Assembly: GCF_016278365.1 (NCBI RefSeq)
Contig: NZ_JADQBZ010000008.1
Coordinates: forward strand, 464,049-528,048
Direction: 5' to 3'
DNA: 64,000 nucleotides
From: Methanolobus sp.
GTDB taxonomy: Archaea; Halobacteriota; Methanosarcinia; Methanosarcinales; Methanosarcinaceae
In this document: in pieces, positions 30,217 through 40,854 of the stretch
Layout: every line of letters begins with the position of its first letter
How positions within the stretch are numbered: position 1 is the first letter of the stretch
Translations under genes and position numbers: made by a program
The notes under the pieces: generated by a model
Database searches by the model: none
What the model was told of the DNA's origin: nothing
What the model saw: only the letters and a program-made list of their open reading frames with translations

Positions 30217-30630
30217 TCAAACATATCTGACGCCACAGACCTTGTAAAAAGAAGGATAACCTCTTGACTCATAAGTTTGCATAATATCCATGTCCACCGC
30301 TTTTCCTAGTTTATGGAGTACCTTTTGAGCTTCAAGGACTTTTTTGAGTCCCATTTGTTCCCAGCTCTCGCAGCAAACATCTTCAAGAGTACTTTTTAGC
30401 AGGCAGAACTCGTCAGGAGAAAGGCAGGCATCAAAGCTTACACAGTAAGGACTGTCTTTATAAACATCCCTTGCCCGGAAAATCATGCCCTCAAGCATTC
30501 CGGCGTTCATCTCACATATGAACTGGTGACGTGAAGGGACCACATCCTCTTTGTGGTAATGCACTTCGGCAAGGAACAGAAACCTTTCACATTCATGGAT
30601 CCATTCCCTTAAACTATATAGAGTATTCAT
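30217..30630 (-). CDS. Conserved hypothetical protein
   Basis: 137 residues if started at the ATG at 30630 (MNTLYSLREW); the open frame extends 16 residues further without improvement. Mostly alpha-helical, with several cysteines (in HECERF, FICEMN, PYCVSFDACLS, DVCCESW, KVCGV) in no clear metal pattern. It is convergent with the fusion gene, only 5 bp between the stops. No family recognised. Confidence 0.6.
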   Translation of the reverse strand: MNTLYSLREWIHECERFLFLAEVHYHKEDVVPSRHQFICEMNAGMLEGMIFRARDVYKDSPYCVSFDACLSPDEFCLLKSTLEDVCCESWEQMGLKKVLEAQKVLHKLGKAVDMDIMQTYESRGYPSFYKVCGVRYV

Positions 30631-30964
30631 GCCTTGACCGAGAGAATATAGAGCTTTCAAATATAAAAGTCTAATCAATACAAAACATCAGCATATATTC
30701 GCATACTATTATGCACTTGTAAGAAGAAGCATACATGTATTCACCTGTTAATCATACACGTAAGATGCGTATTAAATCAACAATCGTAAATATTATACCA
30801 GCCTCTTGAAGTCGAAACCAAGCAACTAAGAAAGTAAATTAATAGAGGGCACAAGTACACCAAGAAAATACATAAAACAATATATATAGTATATAATAGA
30901 TTAATTATTAGACATGTTTGCAGAGATAGAAAATATCAAACCATTAAATGTCACAATTGCTGCT
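30631..30964 (-). other. AT-rich intergenic region
   Basis: 334 bp between two minus-strand genes. It is strongly AT rich, with a TATA-like tatatatagtatataat block near 30880-30898. On the minus strand this may be the promoter for the 30217 gene with a long leader. No RNA gene or repeat seen. Confidence 0.35.
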
Positions 30965-31477
30965 TTATAGGACTCTGGTATCACACGACATCGCTGCTGC
31001 AAGTCCTTCTGGCTGCTGTGAGCCAATCATCAGTTTACTGCCATCCTTGAATTCCAGCATCACACCCCGGTCACCGCTAACATTGTAAGCCGTCCCTTTC
31101 AAGCCATAGCGGATGCCCCAACCACCATAATCTCTTATAGGCCTGTATTTTTGCACATGGCAGGACCGTATGCTGTCAAATGGAAAACTGCGGTATGACC
31201 TGTGCAGTGGATAGAAGCGCACAAATAAGCCATCTCTGCGAACTTCGGTCACCAGACGCAGGGAAGCCATAAAAATTGGGAACAGTATACCAAAAATAAC
31301 CCATATCAATACTATCCCGCTATCGGATGCCGGGTTGGTACCAAAAGTCCTTTTGAAAATCAATTGTTCTATGGCAGCATACCAGGATATTGATGCAGGT
31401 AATAGAACAAGCACCCAGAGCCATAGCTGATTGAATTTCTGTTCTTCCCTGAAAAGAATATTGTCGCTTGAACTCAT
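30965..31477 (-). CDS. DUF6141-like membrane protein
   Basis: 170 residues from the ATG at 31477. Two transmembrane segments (about residues 16-40 and 55-78) are followed by a PH-like beta domain with VRRDGLFVRFYPLHRSYRSFPFDSI. It begins FREEQKFNQLWLW, as DUF6141 proteins do. A TATA-like ctatatatt at 31500-31508 lies 26 bp before this ATG and no SD exists, so the mRNA is probably leaderless. The longer open frame to 31606 would overlap cutA and is rejected. Confidence 0.75.
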   Translation of the reverse strand: MSSSDNILFREEQKFNQLWLWVLVLLPASISWYAAIEQLIFKRTFGTNPASDSGIVLIWVIFGILFPIFMASLRLVTEVRRDGLFVRFYPLHRSYRSFPFDSIRSCHVQKYRPIRDYGGWGIRYGLKGTAYNVSGDRGVMLEFKDGSKLMIGSQQPEGLAAAMSCDTRVL

Positions 31478-31588
31478 GATAATTGCCATAGAGGTTGCAA
31501 TATATAGTCCTTCCGTTCTTTCATAAATTTCATTAAAAAGCCCGAATGATGATTTTATAAGTGAAACCAGATATGAGTTATTGATAAC

Positions 31589-31894
31589 ATGTACATTGAG
31601 ATTCACACAACAGTAAAAGACATGGAAGAAGCAAGGAAAATAGCTGACACGCTTGTTGAAAGAAAGCTTGCTGCATGTGTCAATATGTACCCTGTGACTT
31701 CTGTTTACAGATGGGAAGGAAAGATAGAGGAAGAGGGAGAGATAGCACTTTCCATAAAGAGTATTACCGAAAAATTTGAAGATATAAGTAGAACTATCCG
31801 AACATTACACAGTTATGACCTTCCGGCCATCACTATGCAGGAGATCAAAGGAGACAGGAACTACCTCAAGTGGATAAATGATTCCACTAGCTAA
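31589..31894 (+). CDS. cutA: CutA-family protein
   Basis: 101-residue member of the CutA1 family: VERKLAACVNMYPVTSVYRWEGKIEEEGE is the usual core, with the ferredoxin-like fold forming trimers. Linked by name to copper tolerance in E. coli, but its true role is unsettled. Convergent with the DnaJ gene: the two stops abut. Divergent from the 30965 gene. Confidence 0.94.
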   Translation: MYIEIHTTVKDMEEARKIADTLVERKLAACVNMYPVTSVYRWEGKIEEEGEIALSIKSITEKFEDISRTIRTLHSYDLPAITMQEIKGDRNYLKWINDSTS

Positions 31895-32455
31895 TTACCT
31901 CCGGTAGAAAAAGAAACCCACTATCTGGCCCATTACCACCCATATCAGATACAACAACATCATCATGAATATAAGGAATACGAAGAAGACAAAGAAGTGC
32001 AACACCAACCAAAGGACTACTAATAAGGATATTGTTTTCAGGATAGAGCGAAGTAATATTCTGGAGATACCCATATTTTCTGTGGATTCCTGCGAATAAT
32101 GAGTCCGAGATGTATAGGACCTGTAAGTGTAATTCTCACCGGAGTAAGACCTGAAATTGCTGCGTCTGTCACTATTGTCCTTATTACCGGAGTTGCCGTA
32201 CGCCCTATGACCATATCCCTCATAGGCATTTGCATACACAGGATATTGAAGACTGCGATCATAACGGGATCGTTTATCCGGGTCCGCAAGAATGCTATAA
32301 GCTTCATTTATCATCTTTGACTGCTCTTCAGCGCCCGCATCGGAGTTCCTGTCGGGATGGTATTTTGCGATGAGAGTACGATATCTCTTCTTGAGCTCGT
32401 CCTGTGAAGCTCCGGGAGGCATTCCAAGAACAGAGTAATAATCAGGTACATTCAT
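31895..32455 (-). CDS. DnaJ-domain membrane protein
   Basis: 186 residues. The J domain covers about residues 1-65 with the HPD motif in [10 protein letters not shown] Tyr/Ser/Gly-rich linker (about 70-125) follows and two hydrophobic helices close the protein (about 132-178). There is no zinc domain or CTD, so it is a type III J protein anchored in the membrane that presumably recruits DnaK there. Confidence 0.88.
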   Translation of the reverse strand: MNVPDYYSVLGMPPGASQDELKKRYRTLIAKYHPDRNSDAGAEEQSKMINEAYSILADPDKRSRYDRSLQYPVYANAYEGYGHRAYGNSGNKDNSDRRSNFRSYSGENYTYRSYTSRTHYSQESTENMGISRILLRSILKTISLLVVLWLVLHFFVFFVFLIFMMMLLYLIWVVMGQIVGFFFYRR

Positions 32456-32646
32456 ATCAACGATAACCTCTGTTATTCCCTAATATCCACCCTACCCAGA
32501 TATAGGATATGGGCTTTATATATAAACAATTTCTCAAACAGACAATTTCTAGATAATAACCCATCGGGAAAGAAAATCGAAAAGATATAAACTTTTTATT
32601 TGACCCTTGCAAAGGATGAAATAATATTTCAGTAATACATCCAGCA

Positions 32647-33375
32647 ATGAGCAAGGAAGAAAAGTCGGTCTCAAAAAGATGGACTGCCCAGGGAATCCGT
32701 GAAACAGACCCTGACAGGAAAATGCATTACTTCACCCTGGCACTGGAACTTAACCCATACGATGCTGTAGCGCTGAACCAGAAGGGCATGCTTTACCACA
32801 GAAAAAGAGAGTTTGAAAAGGCCATCGGCTGCTATGACAGGTTGTTGAATACTGCAGACACTTCCACAGGAAACTCAGACGTAGCAAAACCAGGCACAGC
32901 AGCTGTGTTATACAATAAGAGCCTTGCGCTGAAATGTCTGGGAAAGAACGAGGCGGCCCTGAATTTTATTAAGAAGGCAGTCAGGCATGACCCGGATAAT
33001 GAGAAACTAAAAAAGCTGGAAAAGCAACTTCTGCGGCTGACTGAGGAAACCAGGAATCCGACAGTAAAAAGAGTATTTACCGAACCGGAGAAGATTCCGG
33101 TCAACGTTATATATAATGACTGGCAGCCTCCGGGAGTCATGACCCTCCTGGCCCATGCAATGAATTGCAGCCAGAGCGACATCAAATACTACAAAGGGTT
33201 TGGCGAGGACCTCATAAAAGAGAAGGCGATACAAGATAAACTGACCCGGCATGTGTACTCTTGTGCAGTCTGCACGTTCCAGCACAAGAATGTTTGCAGG
33301 CACAGTGAATTAAAAGGAATGGCCGTTTCAGCAACTGCTATTTGCAGGCGCTTCAGGCCAAAAGAAAGCTTATGA
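32647..33375 (+). CDS. TPR protein with C-terminal cysteine cluster
   Basis: 242 residues. At least two TPR motifs (about residues 22-58 and 78-110; ALELNPYDAVALNQKGMLYHRK is the clearest). After a linker, the C-terminal ~80 residues hold four cysteines in the order C206-x2-C209-x7-C217-x15-C233, which could bind zinc or an Fe-S cluster. No family recognised for that end. Convergent with top6A, 12 bp between the stops, both within one short inverted repeat (33373-33390). Confidence 0.7.
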   Translation: MSKEEKSVSKRWTAQGIRETDPDRKMHYFTLALELNPYDAVALNQKGMLYHRKREFEKAIGCYDRLLNTADTSTGNSDVAKPGTAAVLYNKSLALKCLGKNEAALNFIKKAVRHDPDNEKLKKLEKQLLRLTEETRNPTVKRVFTEPEKIPVNVIYNDWQPPGVMTLLAHAMNCSQSDIKYYKGFGEDLIKEKAIQDKLTRHVYSCAVCTFQHKNVCRHSELKGMAVSATAICRRFRPKESL

Positions 33376-33387
33376 GGAGAATACCCC

Positions 33388-34497
33388 TCAGATGATTCCA
33401 AGCTCGGTGAGCCTGTTCGGCAAGTAGGTATCTGTCACGAAATCCAGACCCTTACCTGCAAAAGCCTGCTGCTCAGCCTTTTTGTTGATCTCAAGCTGCA
33501 GATTAATCTGTTCTTTCCAGTAGTCGGTCTCAAAGCGGGGGTCCGTAAGCTCGCTTCGAAGTGCAGCAACATCCTTGTCAGTAAGTTTGTCAGTTGAAAG
33601 CTCATATTCCACGATATCTGATGGCTGGACTCCTATGAATTGCGCGCCCGGAGTGGCCATGTGCTCAGACAGGTGGGCGCTCTTGATAGCACCATAGGCA
33701 ACTGACGCAAAGATACGGTACGACCAGGGATCGCCATCAGTGAATACTACTACAGGCAGCCCGAGTTCATCATTCATCCTTTTGATGATACGCCTTGTGG
33801 ACCGGGCCGGCTGCCCCTTCAGGTGGACAAGCACAGCATCGTACTTTTCATCAAAACCATTCTCAATGAGTCTTGCATACATACCACCAGTCTCAATGGC
33901 TATGATGAATTTAGCATCATGATCAAGGAACTCGATGTTCTCGACATTGAAAGGTATCTGGTAACCACTCTCCCCAATGTCCTCCTGGCAGTGAATAATC
34001 CTGTTGCCACGCTTTGTTTCTTCACGTATGCGCACCGGACCGAACATAGTCGCACCATCCTCTTCCGGACGCATGTGAAAGTATTCCCTCTGCAGGCCGG
34101 ATATTATCTCAAGGTCCTCGATAAGCCTGTCACTTTCGGGCTGCTCACGGAACTTGGCAATATCCCAGTTTTCAGAAATATAATACAATTCTCTTAATGT
34201 TGAGCCACGGTTCTGGTTCAGGTGATTGTTCACAAGGAAATCCACTACATGAGTGGTCTTAAGAAGCTGGAAAGCTCCTTTTACGGTCTTGGCACTTCTT
34301 TCGGTTTCACGGTCCCCATACACCCACACATCACTCTCTTCACTGTACTCGATGTTCTTCTTCGTACGTGTCGGGAGATTGACATTGGGAATAGTCTCAC
34401 TCAGGAATTGATTATACAGTTCCTCGGCAAGTCCAAGAAGGCGGTTACTTGCTACAGCATCATGCTCTTTTCTCTGCAGGGATATTTCTTCAGCCAT
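33388..34497 (-). CDS. top6A: DNA topoisomerase VI subunit A (Spo11-like)
   Basis: 369 residues. The catalytic tyrosine is in the LRELYY motif (Tyr105/Tyr106). The TOPRIM domain has the glutamate in IAIETGGMY and the aspartates in FTDGDPWSY. It cleaves both DNA strands as the partner of Top6B. Its ATG follows the top6B stop directly (TGAATG), with ggggtga as SD inside the top6B coding end. Confidence 0.96.
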   Translation of the reverse strand: MAEEISLQRKEHDAVASNRLLGLAEELYNQFLSETIPNVNLPTRTKKNIEYSEESDVWVYGDRETERSAKTVKGAFQLLKTTHVVDFLVNNHLNQNRGSTLRELYYISENWDIAKFREQPESDRLIEDLEIISGLQREYFHMRPEEDGATMFGPVRIREETKRGNRIIHCQEDIGESGYQIPFNVENIEFLDHDAKFIIAIETGGMYARLIENGFDEKYDAVLVHLKGQPARSTRRIIKRMNDELGLPVVVFTDGDPWSYRIFASVAYGAIKSAHLSEHMATPGAQFIGVQPSDIVEYELSTDKLTDKDVAALRSELTDPRFETDYWKEQINLQLEINKKAEQQAFAGKGLDFVTDTYLPNRLTELGII

Positions 34498-36366
34498 TCA
34501 GTTCACCCCTTTTATGGCTTTGGAACCTGTCACAAGTTCCTCGTCAAGTCCTTCAACTATCAGCATCGGAAGCCCGGATATTTCACTCTCACTGAGTGTT
34601 GCCACGGAATATGTGATGACCTTGGATGCTCCGGGAGAGATGTTCACATCCCATATGTAATCGTAATCATTGCCCATTGTTATCACTTTAGGTTGAGGTA
34701 CGGGACCTTCTATATTGAACGGCAGCATATCATGCACCTTAAAATCATATTTTCTTGCGGAGAAGTTCTTCACCTTTATAGCAACATTTATACCGCCATT
34801 CCCATCGCTTTTCACCACCCGGTGAACAAGAAGGTTACCCATTACCTTTGCTACAACCGGGCCTATGTCAGGAGTTTCTCTTTTAAGGGTCTGTGCAAGC
34901 TTCTGTGCCATTTTCGGGAGCACTTTGGTGATTATAATTTCCTTTTCACGACGCTTTTTCAGGGTATCCTGCTTGCTCAGATACCTGCTGAGTTTTCTTG
35001 ACACTTCTTTTACCGCGAGCTCGATCTCAGTCTTGATCTCCGGAATATCGGCTATGGCATCCTTTGATTCGGAAGTGAAAGGAACGTTTGTGGATGCTAC
35101 ATGGATAAGGAGTACTACAGGGCCGCTTGGGAGAGCCCCGCCTGGCTGGTTCAGGCCATACTGTTTCCATTTGATAGATTCGATTGCATGCGTGGCGACA
35201 CAGCCACCCTGCTGGTACAACAACGGGACCCTGTTGGCAAAACGCATTATCTCGATGCGGTCATCCTTATGGAGAGCACCGCCATATGCTATGCCTACTT
35301 CGACAACAAAGGGATTGCCGGAAAAGACAGCCGGTGCGCGGGTGGTCGTGGCAATGAAATCCACACTGAACTCCTTCTCAAGCCCTTTATAGATTAGATC
35401 CTCACCTATAGGAGAAAGACAGTCCGTAGGAGGCGCCATTATCTTCACCTTTGCGAATGCGTCAAGCAGTTTCTTTGCCTGATCACGACTCATCTCATGA
35501 GGATCGGTCTCCGGGTCCAGCCCCGAGGCCTTGCAGATCTCTTCTGCCGTTAAGTGACCTATCTTTGAGAATGAATAGCGTAAAAAAGGAGATAGTTTCT
35601 GTCGTTCGGTATAGCGCAGCATCTTCATAAGCGTCCCGAGCTCGATACCATGAGGATGTGGAAGGATCTCGTTTGCAACTACGGGCATCTTATCAGTGGC
35701 TCTCTCAAAAACCACTTCATTGCCATCAGGCTCAAAAAGAGTAAGCCTTGCATGAGGATTCACAATTGCAGTGGACTTGAGATACTCATAGATAGACTGT
35801 CTCCTGCCTTTAACATAAGCAGCTTCCATTTCCAGCTCAACGCGGGTGCCGTGAGGACGATCCCAGTCTGTGACTTCATCCTTGAGGATCTCAGGCTCAT
35901 TGGTGCTGGTGTTTATCATCAGCTCGTAATAATGGGCAGGTTTGCCAGCCCCTATCTTGGAGATGATCTTTGCAGGATGACCGGATGTGAGCTGTGCATA
36001 AAGGACAGACGCAGATATGCCTATACCCTGTTGTCCTCGGCTCTGCTTGAGCGCATGAAACCTTGAACCATAAAGGAGTTTTGCAAAGACCTTGGGAATC
36101 TGCTCCTTCACTATTCCGGGCCCGTTGTCCTCGACAATGATAACAACATTATCCTTTCCGGAACGTTCTATATGCAGCAGGATATCGGGCAGTATCTGGG
36201 ATTCCTCACAGGCATCCAGCGAATTGTCTACTGCCTCCTTGACAGTTGTTATCAGGCTTCGGGGTGCGGAATCGAAACCAAGTATCTGCCGGTTCTTCTC
36301 AAAGAATTCTGCAACACTAATGGATTTCTGGTTCTTCGCAAGTTCTTCTGCAATAAGGGTTGCCAT
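34498..36366 (-). CDS. top6B: DNA topoisomerase VI subunit B
   Basis: 622 residues. GHKL ATPase motifs [19 protein letters not shown] and GQQGIGISA in the first ~130 residues, then the H2TH and transducer domains and a C-terminal Ig-like domain (last ~100 residues). It drives ATP-dependent strand passage. First gene of top6BA. Confidence 0.96.
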   Translation of the reverse strand: MATLIAEELAKNQKSISVAEFFEKNRQILGFDSAPRSLITTVKEAVDNSLDACEESQILPDILLHIERSGKDNVVIIVEDNGPGIVKEQIPKVFAKLLYGSRFHALKQSRGQQGIGISASVLYAQLTSGHPAKIISKIGAGKPAHYYELMINTSTNEPEILKDEVTDWDRPHGTRVELEMEAAYVKGRRQSIYEYLKSTAIVNPHARLTLFEPDGNEVVFERATDKMPVVANEILPHPHGIELGTLMKMLRYTERQKLSPFLRYSFSKIGHLTAEEICKASGLDPETDPHEMSRDQAKKLLDAFAKVKIMAPPTDCLSPIGEDLIYKGLEKEFSVDFIATTTRAPAVFSGNPFVVEVGIAYGGALHKDDRIEIMRFANRVPLLYQQGGCVATHAIESIKWKQYGLNQPGGALPSGPVVLLIHVASTNVPFTSESKDAIADIPEIKTEIELAVKEVSRKLSRYLSKQDTLKKRREKEIIITKVLPKMAQKLAQTLKRETPDIGPVVAKVMGNLLVHRVVKSDGNGGINVAIKVKNFSARKYDFKVHDMLPFNIEGPVPQPKVITMGNDYDYIWDVNISPGASKVITYSVATLSESEISGLPMLIVEGLDEELVTGSKAIKGVN

Positions 36367-36503
36367 AAAAGTATCTTCCTTTCCGATGTTGGTAAGAACA
36401 TCCGAGTAATATGATAAATAAATAACGTCGAAAATATAAATGATACAGAATATTTTTAAAATGTTTCACATACTTAAGTTAAAAGAGTTAAAAGCCCAAG
36501 TGA

Positions 36504-36737
36504 TCACTTGAGCTCAGCACCAACGATAGTCTGGGTCGCCGTGACATCCCCTGCTTCACGTATCAGGTCCACTATATGATTAAGATGCCCAAGGTCCTCA
36601 ACTTCAATTATGACCACAAAGTCATATTCCCCAAAGACGTGATATATATCCTTGATACCCTCAATCCGGTTAAGCTCATTAAAGGCGATTCGCTCCTTCC
36701 CAGGCAGCACGTTTACCATTGTAACTCCGATTACCAT
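36504..36737 (-). CDS. Stand-alone Lrp/AsnC ligand-binding (RAM) domain protein
   Basis: 77 residues: one ferredoxin-like RAM domain with the pattern VxxxxGxYDFVVIIE. No DNA-binding HTH. Such proteins form amino-acid-binding oligomers and may modulate full-length Lrp regulators. It could be cotranscribed with neither neighbour: 137 bp from top6B and 541 bp from rfcL. Confidence 0.88.
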   Translation of the reverse strand: MVIGVTMVNVLPGKERIAFNELNRIEGIKDIYHVFGEYDFVVIIEVEDLGHLNHIVDLIREAGDVTATQTIVGAELK

Positions 36738-37278
36738 TAGATCACCACATAGGAGTAGGATGCATAATATTAGAAGTTTTCTTTGCTATTAAAAGTACTA
36801 TGGATAACTGTTGAATATGGGCTTACAGAGAAGAACAGATCGATAGCATTAAATGTCTACACATTTGTGATTAGTACTATAGTAGATATGATTATCATGA
36901 TTATTATGATGAGTACCACCACATATAAATACATACAATAACATATAAAGGAATTAGATGAGCGGGTTATCTTATTTTTGACAATAACCCCCACTCCCCG
37001 ACCCGCTCATACTCCACTTTAAATTACTGTGCGCTGACAAACTTCTTACTACCAATTTTAAAGTATACATAATTCTTGTCTGCACAAGTGCTTTCGACGC
37101 AAATGGTAAAAAATCCTGCAGATAGCACACAAAGGAATATAGATAGCAGATAGTATTCACAAAACCACATATATCTGAATATATATGCAACGGACCATAC
37201 ATTGTAGAAACCCCATAAACCGCAATCGTTAGTGCAGTAGGCACACAATAAGTATCAGGCAAAATAAAAAAAGAAGGA
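36738..37278 (-). other. Intergenic region rfcL-RAM gene with second G-rich hairpin
   Basis: 541 bp. It holds copy 2 of the G-rich hairpin element (36958-37010) and an AT-rich stretch (36860-36950). A 74-codon minus-strand frame (37024-37248) encodes a hydrophobic stretch but has no supporting SD or homology I can recognise, so it is not called as a gene. Confidence 0.45.
36958..37010 (-). repeat. G-rich hairpin element, copy 2
   Basis: Perfect 10-bp arms (ATGAGCGGGT 36958-36967; ACCCGCTCAT 37001-37010) around a 33-nt loop. Read on the minus strand it begins GAGCGGGTCGGGGAGTGGG, like copy 1 (GAGCGGGTTGGGGAGTGGG), and shares the AAAAATA run before the closing arm. It has three G runs, so it lacks the full quadruplex motif of copy 1. 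It lies 269 bp after rfcL on the rfcL strand. Confidence 0.75.
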
Positions 37279-38772
37279 CTAGAAATCAAAAAGAGTCTTT
37301 TGGGGTTTTCGTTGAACAGACTTCTTGCTTGAATTACCCTCGTTTCCAGAATTAGTATTCTGAATAGCGGGCTTTGCAATGACCAGAGAGTCCAGGCTGA
37401 TTTGATCCGGTCCCTTTTTGAGAGCTTTTACCCTCCCAGCCGGGGGAGTGAAAAAGGCAGGAGTAGAATCCACCTCCAGACGCATTTCCCGGGAACGGTC
37501 GTAAATATCCTGCAACCTCTTTGTGAGTTTCTTACTACCTGTGAGATATACCAGTTCATCCTGATCAAGGTCAAGCTTTGCAACTACATCCGGTGCATAA
37601 TCATTGTCCTCCAGCAGACGGGAGTAGATATGTGAAAGCTCGGCGCGGGAATAACGCATGGACTCATGGCTATGCGCCCCTATTTTAGAAGCAATGTTAT
37701 CCCTCATGTTTCGTCGGGAGCGGATCTGCCCCATCCTCCTCCACAGGGAAGGAGACTGGTACCTTTCAAAGCCACCCCTCATGCGTGATTTTGATACAAC
37801 GGTGCCACCAGTCATAAGTACACTGGCATACCGCCACATCCGGTAGTTCTGCCTTTTACGCACGCGCCCAAGGAACCGGTCAGCCCGCGAGAGATAAGCA
37901 TAGGCCTGCACAATATCAGGAGTCAGTTTTTGCTCATCCTTTCCCGTATACTGGATAGGCAGATTCTCATCTATCCACTGAATAAGATCTTCAGGAGTCT
38001 CATCCAGACTGTAGCTGGCCTCCAGAGCAGCTTTGACACTTTTGCCTTTAAATATCTTCCCTACCACTTTGAAGATAGACTCCTTATTATCTCGCTCAGC
38101 AGTAGATATATCTTCAAGATGAACCTCTGTGCGGCCTATGGCTGCAGCCTGCAGGTCATTAACAGCACTCCTGAAATCCCCATCTGCATCCTCTGCAATC
38201 TTTTCTAAAGCTCCGATACCACACATGAGTCCTTCATTCCTGGCAATTTCCTTAAGAGCAGGAATAATGGAACGTGCCTGTAGTGCAGGGAATTTAATCT
38301 CCATGCAAAGTGCACGAAGAGAAGAAGATATCCCATAAATGTCATTGGCTATCAGGATTATTGGCTGGCTGGTATTCTTAATCACATTGATTATAGCACG
38401 TGCACCTCCCCGGTCACTGGTACCATGAAGGTTATCAGCCTCATCAAGGATAATGAGTCTCTTTCCTGACATGCCGGTGAGAGTGCGCATCTGGGATGCC
38501 GAGCCTGCGACCTTCTCTATCACACCTGCAGTCCTCTGGTCACTCGCGTTGAGCTCGATGACCTCCCAATCATAGTCTGCTGCCATAGCATGGGCTGAAG
38601 AGGTTTTGCCGATGCCTGCCTGGCCATGAAGGATCACAGCTTTTACTTCAGGCGTACCATGCGCCCAGCTGTCACCCCATTTGCGCAGTTCCTCTATCGA
38701 TTTTTTATGGCCCACGACGTCAGCAAGTGTCCGTGGCCGATATTTTTCTGCCCATTCCATCTGCATAGTCAT
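37279..38772 (-). CDS. rfcL: Replication factor C large subunit
   Basis: 497-residue AAA+ clamp loader. It begins [18 protein letters not shown]. Walker [12 protein letters not shown] and Walker B LIILDEAD are intact; the C-terminal ~100 residues are variable. The protein ends in QKTLFDF, a PIP box for binding the PCNA sliding clamp. It loads PCNA with RfcS (not in this window). Divergent from mtxX. Confidence 0.95.
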   Translation of the reverse strand: MTMQMEWAEKYRPRTLADVVGHKKSIEELRKWGDSWAHGTPEVKAVILHGQAGIGKTSSAHAMAADYDWEVIELNASDQRTAGVIEKVAGSASQMRTLTGMSGKRLIILDEADNLHGTSDRGGARAIINVIKNTSQPIILIANDIYGISSSLRALCMEIKFPALQARSIIPALKEIARNEGLMCGIGALEKIAEDADGDFRSAVNDLQAAAIGRTEVHLEDISTAERDNKESIFKVVGKIFKGKSVKAALEASYSLDETPEDLIQWIDENLPIQYTGKDEQKLTPDIVQAYAYLSRADRFLGRVRKRQNYRMWRYASVLMTGGTVVSKSRMRGGFERYQSPSLWRRMGQIRSRRNMRDNIASKIGAHSHESMRYSRAELSHIYSRLLEDNDYAPDVVAKLDLDQDELVYLTGSKKLTKRLQDIYDRSREMRLEVDSTPAFFTPPAGRVKALKKGPDQISLDSLVIAKPAIQNTNSGNEGNSSKKSVQRKPQKTLFDF

Positions 38773-38864
38773 AAATGATCATTACCCGATATCCAGGAAA
38801 AGTAATTAAGGTTTGCACATCTTTGTCTGTTCTGATTGATATCACTAATGGTAGGTATCTATAC

Positions 38865-39740
38865 ATGGGACCAAAAAACACTGAAGACCTGCTTGGGATC
38901 ATAGAGCAAAGAGCATTGCAGAATAAAGCACGGGTCGCCATTGGGGTCAGAGACCCGACCCCTAAGATGTTAAAGAGTGCAAAGGATGCCCATGATGCAG
39001 GATATGCCCATGTGGTACTTGCAGGGGACAAGAAAGAGATAGAATCGATTGGTACGGATCTTGAGATAATAGGAACGAACGAACCGGAGAAAGTACTGGG
39101 CGATCTTTTAAGATCAGGATATGTCGATGCGGCGGTAAGGGGTACTGCAAAAGCCTCAGGGACCCTTGCTCATCTTAAAAAGGTGTTGAATCAGGATAAA
39201 CTGCACCGTATAGCACTTCTAAAGACCAGTGAAGGGAAGCCATTCTTTATAGCACCGGTAGGGATTGATGAAGGGAATGAGCTGGCCGATAAGATCGCAT
39301 TCATACACCTTGGAGTTGAGCACATACGCAGGTTTGGAATTGAACCCATAGTTGGCGTGCTTTCAGGTGGGAGAATGGGAGACCTGGGAAGAGACCCACG
39401 TGTTGACCAGACCCTTGTAGAAGGAGACTTCATCGTGAACAGGATAAGGGAAGCAGGGATAAATGCAAAACATTATACGATCCTTATCGAGGATGCTATA
39501 AAGGAAGCTAATTTCATACTTGCACCTGACGGCATTTCCGGGAATCTTATCTTCCGTACACTTGTTTTTCTTGGAGGCGGAGATGGAATGGGAGCACCAG
39601 TGCTTATGGACAGATACGTGTTTGTGGATACTTCCAGAGTTGGAGGACACTACACAAAAGCGATTATGCTTGCCAGCGCTCTTGTGGGCAAGAATGAAAC
39701 ACACCTGAGTGAAAAGGAAACATATGAGGCCCCATTGTGA
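38865..39740 (+). CDS. mtxX: Methanogenesis marker protein 4, MtxX-like
   Basis: 291 residues from the ATG at 38865, with ggtaggt ~8 nt upstream; the open frame extends 30 codons towards rfcL without a better start. The phosphotransacetylase/PlsX-type fold pattern is visible ([39 protein letters not shown]). The family is found in methanogens and called MtxX or methanogenesis marker 4; its enzymatic role is unsettled and annotations as a methyltransferase are uncertain. This gene is the best single indicator of a methanogen here. Confidence 0.88.
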   Translation: MGPKNTEDLLGIIEQRALQNKARVAIGVRDPTPKMLKSAKDAHDAGYAHVVLAGDKKEIESIGTDLEIIGTNEPEKVLGDLLRSGYVDAAVRGTAKASGTLAHLKKVLNQDKLHRIALLKTSEGKPFFIAPVGIDEGNELADKIAFIHLGVEHIRRFGIEPIVGVLSGGRMGDLGRDPRVDQTLVEGDFIVNRIREAGINAKHYTILIEDAIKEANFILAPDGISGNLIFRTLVFLGGGDGMGAPVLMDRYVFVDTSRVGGHYTKAIMLASALVGKNETHLSEKETYEAPL

Positions 39741-39892
39741 TACATTAACTGGTTTATTTGATATATTTATGAACACAGGCAGATAGTGATAATTATATTA
39801 ACCCAGAATACCTTTTAAATTTGAGAACCACCTTTTAAAAATATCTCCGGTTCCGCATCGCGTGGCAAGCCCGCCTACAGGGAATGATGAAA

Positions 39893-40657
39893 ATGGAAGC
39901 TGTACTGATAAAGGCAAAAAGCATTTCTTCTGCATGGTCGCAACTCATAGATGAGATATACAGGAAAGGAGAGGAACACAAGCCGGATTACAAAACAAAG
40001 ACAAGAAGAGTTCATGCAACCATATATATTGAAGACGTGAACAATAATCAGGTCAATCAGGCAGTTCCTTTCGGCGAGAACCTTATTAATAAGTATAAGG
40101 AAGAATTAACGGAAGAGTATGCAGAATGGTATATTTCACTTCCCGAAGACGACAAAAGGAAATTTGATTACTGTTATGCAAAACAACTGTTCAGGTATGG
40201 GGAAACAGCCTATAACACGCTGAGTGCCAACGTTGAGAATCTGCGACCGGGTTCCAGAAGACATGTAGGGGTGCTTTGGGAAAACGAGGTCCATATCCCC
40301 AAATTCGAGGATCAGCCCTGCTGGATAGCCTACAAGATAGAGCTTCTTGATGAAAAGCAGGCGAGGCTTTACATACTTTATCGTTCATGGGATGCTTTTG
40401 GAGGGTTCCCCGCCAATATCCCTGCAATCGTGGAAGGGTTTAAAAAAGTATTCAAAGAGCAAAGCCTTCCGTATGAAATAGTATCACTTATAGCTACCGG
40501 CTGGGACACACACATCTATGAAGCGGACCTGCAGGCCGTAGAGAAGATATTTAAGACCAATGAACTTTGCCCCCTATGCAAGTGTATTGCACCTAAACAT
40601 TCCTTCATCCAGACGACCAGAGGAAAAGCCTGCCCGGAATGTAAGAAGAAGATGTGA
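39893..40657 (+). CDS. thyA: Archaeal-type thymidylate synthase with C-terminal zinc ribbon
   Basis: 254 residues from the ATG at 39893 (aggga 9 nt upstream; ATGs at 39884 and 39887 are too close to it). ThyA landmarks are clear: RPGSRRHVGVLW gives the phosphate-binding arginines, DQPCWIAY holds the catalytic cysteine (Cys143 in this numbering), and RSWDAFGGFPANI corresponds to the usual RSxDxFLGxPFN. It converts dUMP to dTMP with a methylene-tetrahydropterin; methanogens carry tetrahydrosarcinapterin or methanopterin. The last ~35 residues contain CPLC and CPEC, a zinc ribbon not part of the standard enzyme. Confidence 0.78.
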   Translation: MEAVLIKAKSISSAWSQLIDEIYRKGEEHKPDYKTKTRRVHATIYIEDVNNNQVNQAVPFGENLINKYKEELTEEYAEWYISLPEDDKRKFDYCYAKQLFRYGETAYNTLSANVENLRPGSRRHVGVLWENEVHIPKFEDQPCWIAYKIELLDEKQARLYILYRSWDAFGGFPANIPAIVEGFKKVFKEQSLPYEIVSLIATGWDTHIYEADLQAVEKIFKTNELCPLCKCIAPKHSFIQTTRGKACPECKKKM

Positions 40658-40768
40658 GTGCGCAGCTACCACTTTAAAATATATGCCCGAACACACACAT
40701 CAAAATGAATATTCTTTACTGTACCCTTTTTTTATGCATAAAATAAAAACGAATTAAGCACGTTTTTT

Positions 40769-40811
40769 AAAATATATTTTCGTTAAGTATATATGTATGA
40801 TGTTTCATACA
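40769..40811 (+). promoter_or_regulatory. Promoter with inverted-repeat operator of the repeat-containing RHH gene
   Basis: A TATA-like aaatatatt (about 40770-40778) predicts transcription start near 40800. A perfect inverted repeat TGTATGA (40794-40800) / TCATACA (40805-40811) with a 4-bp spacer covers that position, as expected for autorepression. A second palindrome, TACATGTA, lies at about 40827-40834. Confidence 0.5.
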
Positions 40812-40854
40812 CAAATATGATCCTACATACATGTAACATCCCTGAGAGATTGCA

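Noticed and set aside
31478..31606. Longer N terminus of the DUF6141 gene
   Set aside because: It would overlap cutA on the other strand, and the TATA box and family start point to the ATG at 31477.
37024..37248. 74-codon minus-strand frame with a hydrophobic stretch between rfcL and the RAM gene
   Set aside because: No SD or recognisable family; likely chance in AT-rich DNA, although a tiny secreted peptide cannot be excluded.
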